Shown: one piece after another, positions 61,834-64,000 of the stretch
Numbering within the stretch: the stretch's first letter is position 1
How the letters are laid out: each line of letters begins with the position of its first letter
Assembly (NCBI RefSeq): GCF_002001165.1
Contig: NZ_MUNQ01000012.1
Span: 62,001-126,000, forward strand
DNA from: Rhodanobacter sp. C05
GTDB lineage: Bacteria > Pseudomonadota > Gammaproteobacteria > Xanthomonadales > Rhodanobacteraceae
Reading direction: 5' to 3'
DNA: 64,000 bases
Position numbers and translations under genes: made by a program
Notes under the pieces: generated by a model
The model's database searches: none
What the model saw: the letters and a program-made list of their open reading frames with translations, nothing else
Told to the model about the DNA's origin: nothing

Positions 61834-64000
61834 CTATCCATTTGCTACGCGGATCCCGGCATTTGCTGTGGTGCTGGTGAAGTCCACTGCGCCGCGCGGC
61901 GCTACTGCGAAGTGTTTGGTCGCAAACCGGATTCGCATGGCCTCGTCCCATTCCAGATCGTCGAGGTTGAGCGTGTCCTTGGTTTCGCGCACCAGGTAAA
62001 GGTGTTCCTCGCCGTCGCGTTCGAACACGATGGCCCAATCCGGCGAATACTCGCCCACCGGTGTTTTCACGCGGAAGCGGCGTGGCAGTTTGGTGAATAG
62101 CTTTACCGTGCCACGGTGGTTTTCCAGCAATTCGGCGAAGGATTTTTCCACCAAACTGTCGTAGTCCACGTAGTCGTGAAGGTTGGCGCCGTCGATTGGT
62201 GCCTCTGCCACTCCCGACGATGGCGTTGGCTGCCCTGGTACGGCCAGCGGCTTGTTCTTGGTTTCGCTATCCAGAAACACCACGTTGGCGTCCCACCAGT
62301 GGGCTTCGTCCACGGGAACGTACTCGATGTTTTGAACCATCTGTTCGATGACCGCAGTGCGGATCACATGGGCGACGATGCGCGCCCAGTATCCCGGATC
62401 ATGGATGGCGCCGGCCCGATAGTGCGTCGGAATGGCCGACAAGATCGCCACTACGGTCGGCCGGGTCAGCTGCAGGGGAAACTTGCCGTGCTGGAGTTGG
62501 TCTTCGACCATCTGAACCACATTGGGCAACCGATGTCCAGCCAGAACCACGCGCTCGCCGGAGGTTTCCGCAACAGTCACATCAGTGGTGATGACCTTGC
62601 CGCGGTCGTCGTATACCAGATCTGCGCTCTGAACCACGTTGGCTCGCCGCTGGATGTTTCGCAGGTTGTCCAGGTGCTCGTGCGTGGCCACGGTCGCGGC
62701 CAGCGTGGCTTCGTCCACGCGCTCGATGCGATACACGGCCCGGTAACGAATACGCTGCCACAACGCGGCAAACTCGGGGCTTTGGAACTTGTCCGGCCGC
62801 AGGTGGATGGTAACGATGTGATCTTCGTTTTCCACGTCCGGCCGGTCGCCAGCACCGCCGTACTCGGCGTTGAGACCATCGCGAAACTCGCTGAAGCTCT
62901 CGTCCACCACCAAGGTCAGGCGGTTGGTCGCTTCGTCTTGCACGCGGTTGCCGTTTTGATCCACCGGCAGGCGCAGGCCGCGCCCGATTTGTTGCCGGCG
63001 CTCAGTATCGGATCGGGTGTGTCGCAGGAACCCGATCTGGAATACGTTCGGATTATCCCAACCTTCGCGTAACGCCGAGTGCGAAAAAATGAAAGCGCGC
63101 GGGTTGGTCAAATCCAGCAGTTTTTCCTTGTTGGTGATGATCTCGTCGTAGGCCCGCGCCTCGAACCCTTCTTCGCTCGCCTTGCCGCTGGTGTCCTTGT
63201 AAATCCCGGTCTTCGTTGATGGGAAGTAGTGGACACGCAATGTCGCCGGATCGGGCATGGCAGCGGCCGGTCGCCCGGATCGTGCCCATTCCTCGCGGAA
63301 CAGCGCATCGAACATCGCCGGCAGGGTCGCGACGTTGCCGATGTAGTCGGCGACGCGCTCCACAAAGAACAGCGACAGCACTTTAAGGCCCTGCCCGCGC
63401 TGCTCCACATCCGCCTGTTTTTGCAGGTGTGCGCGGATGGTGTGGCGTACCTGATCGCGCCAGACCGACAAGCCGTCCACGCCCAAGGTTTGGCCAGTGG
63501 CCAGTGTTACGCCGTTCTCAAACCGCAGTTCCGACCGAGTCATGCTTTCAATGATGTAGCCCTGGTATTGGGCCAACCCGCCGCTTTCGTCCTGCACGTC
63601 GGTCCCCGGCGCCAACACCACGGTTTGGCGATCACCAACAGCCGCGTCGATGACCAGTTCGGCCAGCCAGCGCGTGGTCCCTCGCAGGGCTCTGGAACGG
63701 ATTCCCATGAGGTGTAGGTATGGCTGACCGCTGGCACCAGCGACCACGCCCTTCACGCTCACGTGCTTCACCAAACCCAGTTCCGCCGCACGCTTGGCGG
63801 ACAGGCGATGAACCAGGTTGTACGGATCGCGGTGCGTGGCGCTGTACCGCAGGGCCACCAACGGATTGAGGGTGGCAATCGTTTTCCGGCGTTTGGATGT
63901 ACCCATGTTTTGGGGTTCGTCGATCAGCACCACCGGCCGCAGCTGGGCCAGTTGAGCGATCCCGGTGGCTTCTCTGTTCCAGAGGTTGGCCTGTTCCGGC
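61834..64000 (-). CDS. res: Type III restriction enzyme, Res subunit (5' end missing)
   Basis: About 721 C-terminal residues; the frame is open to the right edge. Helicase features come first: motif II VVLIDEPQNM near the edge (63909-63939), a motif III-like LRYSATHRDP, motif V HSALREGWDNPNVFQIGFLR and motif VI RRQQIGRGLRLPV. The C-terminus has a PD-(D/E)xK nuclease (YSPDWAIVF followed by LYLVRETKD, near 61975-62045). This is the Res architecture of type III systems, which cleave after translocation when bound with a Mod methyltransferase. Mod is normally upstream of res, i.e. beyond 64000. Base composition looks slightly less GC-rich than the amtB region, suggesting acquisition. Confidence 0.9.
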   Translation of the reverse strand, partial: PEQANLWNREATGIAQLAQLRPVVLIDEPQNMGTSKRRKTIATLNPLVALRYSATHRDPYNLVHRLSAKRAAELGLVKHVSVKGVVAGASGQPYLHLMGIRSRALRGTTRWLAELVIDAAVGDRQTVVLAPGTDVQDESGGLAQYQGYIIESMTRSELRFENGVTLATGQTLGVDGLSVWRDQVRHTIRAHLQKQADVEQRGQGLKVLSLFFVERVADYIGNVATLPAMFDALFREEWARSGRPAAAMPDPATLRVHYFPSTKTGIYKDTSGKASEEGFEARAYDEIITNKEKLLDLTNPRAFIFSHSALREGWDNPNVFQIGFLRHTRSDTERRQQIGRGLRLPVDQNGNRVQDEATNRLTLVVDESFSEFRDGLNAEYGGAGDRPDVENEDHIVTIHLRPDKFQSPEFAALWQRIRYRAVYRIERVDEATLAATVATHEHLDNLRNIQRRANVVQSADLVYDDRGKVITTDVTVAETSGERVVLAGHRLPNVVQMVEDQLQHGKFPLQLTRPTVVAILSAIPTHYRAGAIHDPGYWARIVAHVIRTAVIEQMVQNIEYVPVDEAHWWDANVVFLDSETKNKPLAVPGQPTPSSGVAEAPIDGANLHDYVDYDSLVEKSFAELLENHRGTVKLFTKLPRRFRVKTPVGEYSPDWAIVFERDGEEHLYLVRETKDTLNLDDLEWDEAMRIRFATKHFAVAPRGAVDFTSTTANAGIRVANG

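Overview
The window is a 64 kb piece of a high-GC Gammaproteobacterium. The protein families and gene orders (pcnB-folK-panBCD, a suf operon led by an Rrf2 regulator, phoB-phoR-ppk-ppx, uvrA, LpxO) suggest Xanthomonadales and probably Rhodanobacteraceae; this placement is inferred from recognition, not from a search. It is almost entirely chromosomal core. There is no phage, CRISPR array or insertion sequence, and no gene-free stretch longer than 300 bases. The least core-like parts are the ends: an amino-sugar catabolic cluster on the left and a truncated type III restriction gene on the right.

Layout. 1-3.9 kb: agaS-like isomerase/deaminase divergent from a class I aldolase, an amidohydrolase and an AgaR-type DeoR repressor, with a good AgaR-box match at the divergent promoter. 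3.9-6.7 kb: a large subtilisin autotransporter with a lipobox (NalP/SphB1 type). 7-10.4 kb: thiolase, Ala-rich lipoprotein, methylcrotonyl-CoA carboxylase beta subunit. 10.5-13 kb: obgE, rpmA, rplU, DUF2059 protein. 13-18.9 kb: uvrA, a frameshifted thioesterase, a DUF4139 protein, an enoyl-CoA isomerase. 18.9-28.8 kb: mostly leftward genes: sulfurtransferase-NUDIX-DUF1289, FKBP isomerase, DUF1684, mutL-amiC-tsaE-nnr, with a rightward enoyl-CoA hydratase. 28.9-37.8 kb: queG, the pcnB-folK-panB-panC-panD operon, tRNA-Glu(CTC), fdxA, dapA with a BamC-position lipoprotein, gcvR, bcp. 37.9-42.6 kb: PIN-PhoH protein, thiD, lpxO, and an ECF41 sigma factor with its carboxymuconolactone decarboxylase-family partner, both preceded by ECF41-type promoters. 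42.6-44.5 kb: NAD-type isocitrate dehydrogenase, and an AhpD-like protein overlapping a glutaredoxin. 44.6-53.7 kb: bepA, phoBR, ppk1, ppx, a periplasmic cyclophilin, lpxH. 53.8-59.8 kb: sufR-sufB-(lipoprotein)-sufC-sufD-sufS read leftward. 60-61.7 kb: glnK-amtB behind a sigma-54 promoter with candidate NtrC sites. 61.8-64 kb: the 3' part of a type III restriction subunit.

Functional themes: phosphate sensing joined to polyphosphate metabolism; nitrogen signalling through GlnK/AmtB; Fe-S assembly next to Fe-S clients (queG and fdxA elsewhere in the window); pantothenate and folate synthesis with RNA polyadenylation; envelope maintenance (bepA, lpxH, lpxO, amiC). I see no clear novel defence system. 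The strongest leads are the regulatory sites (AgaR box overlapping the agaS start, paired ECF41 promoters, sigma-54/NtrC region), the lipoprotein inside suf, the lipidated autotransporter protease, and the restriction gene at the right edge whose partners lie beyond the window.
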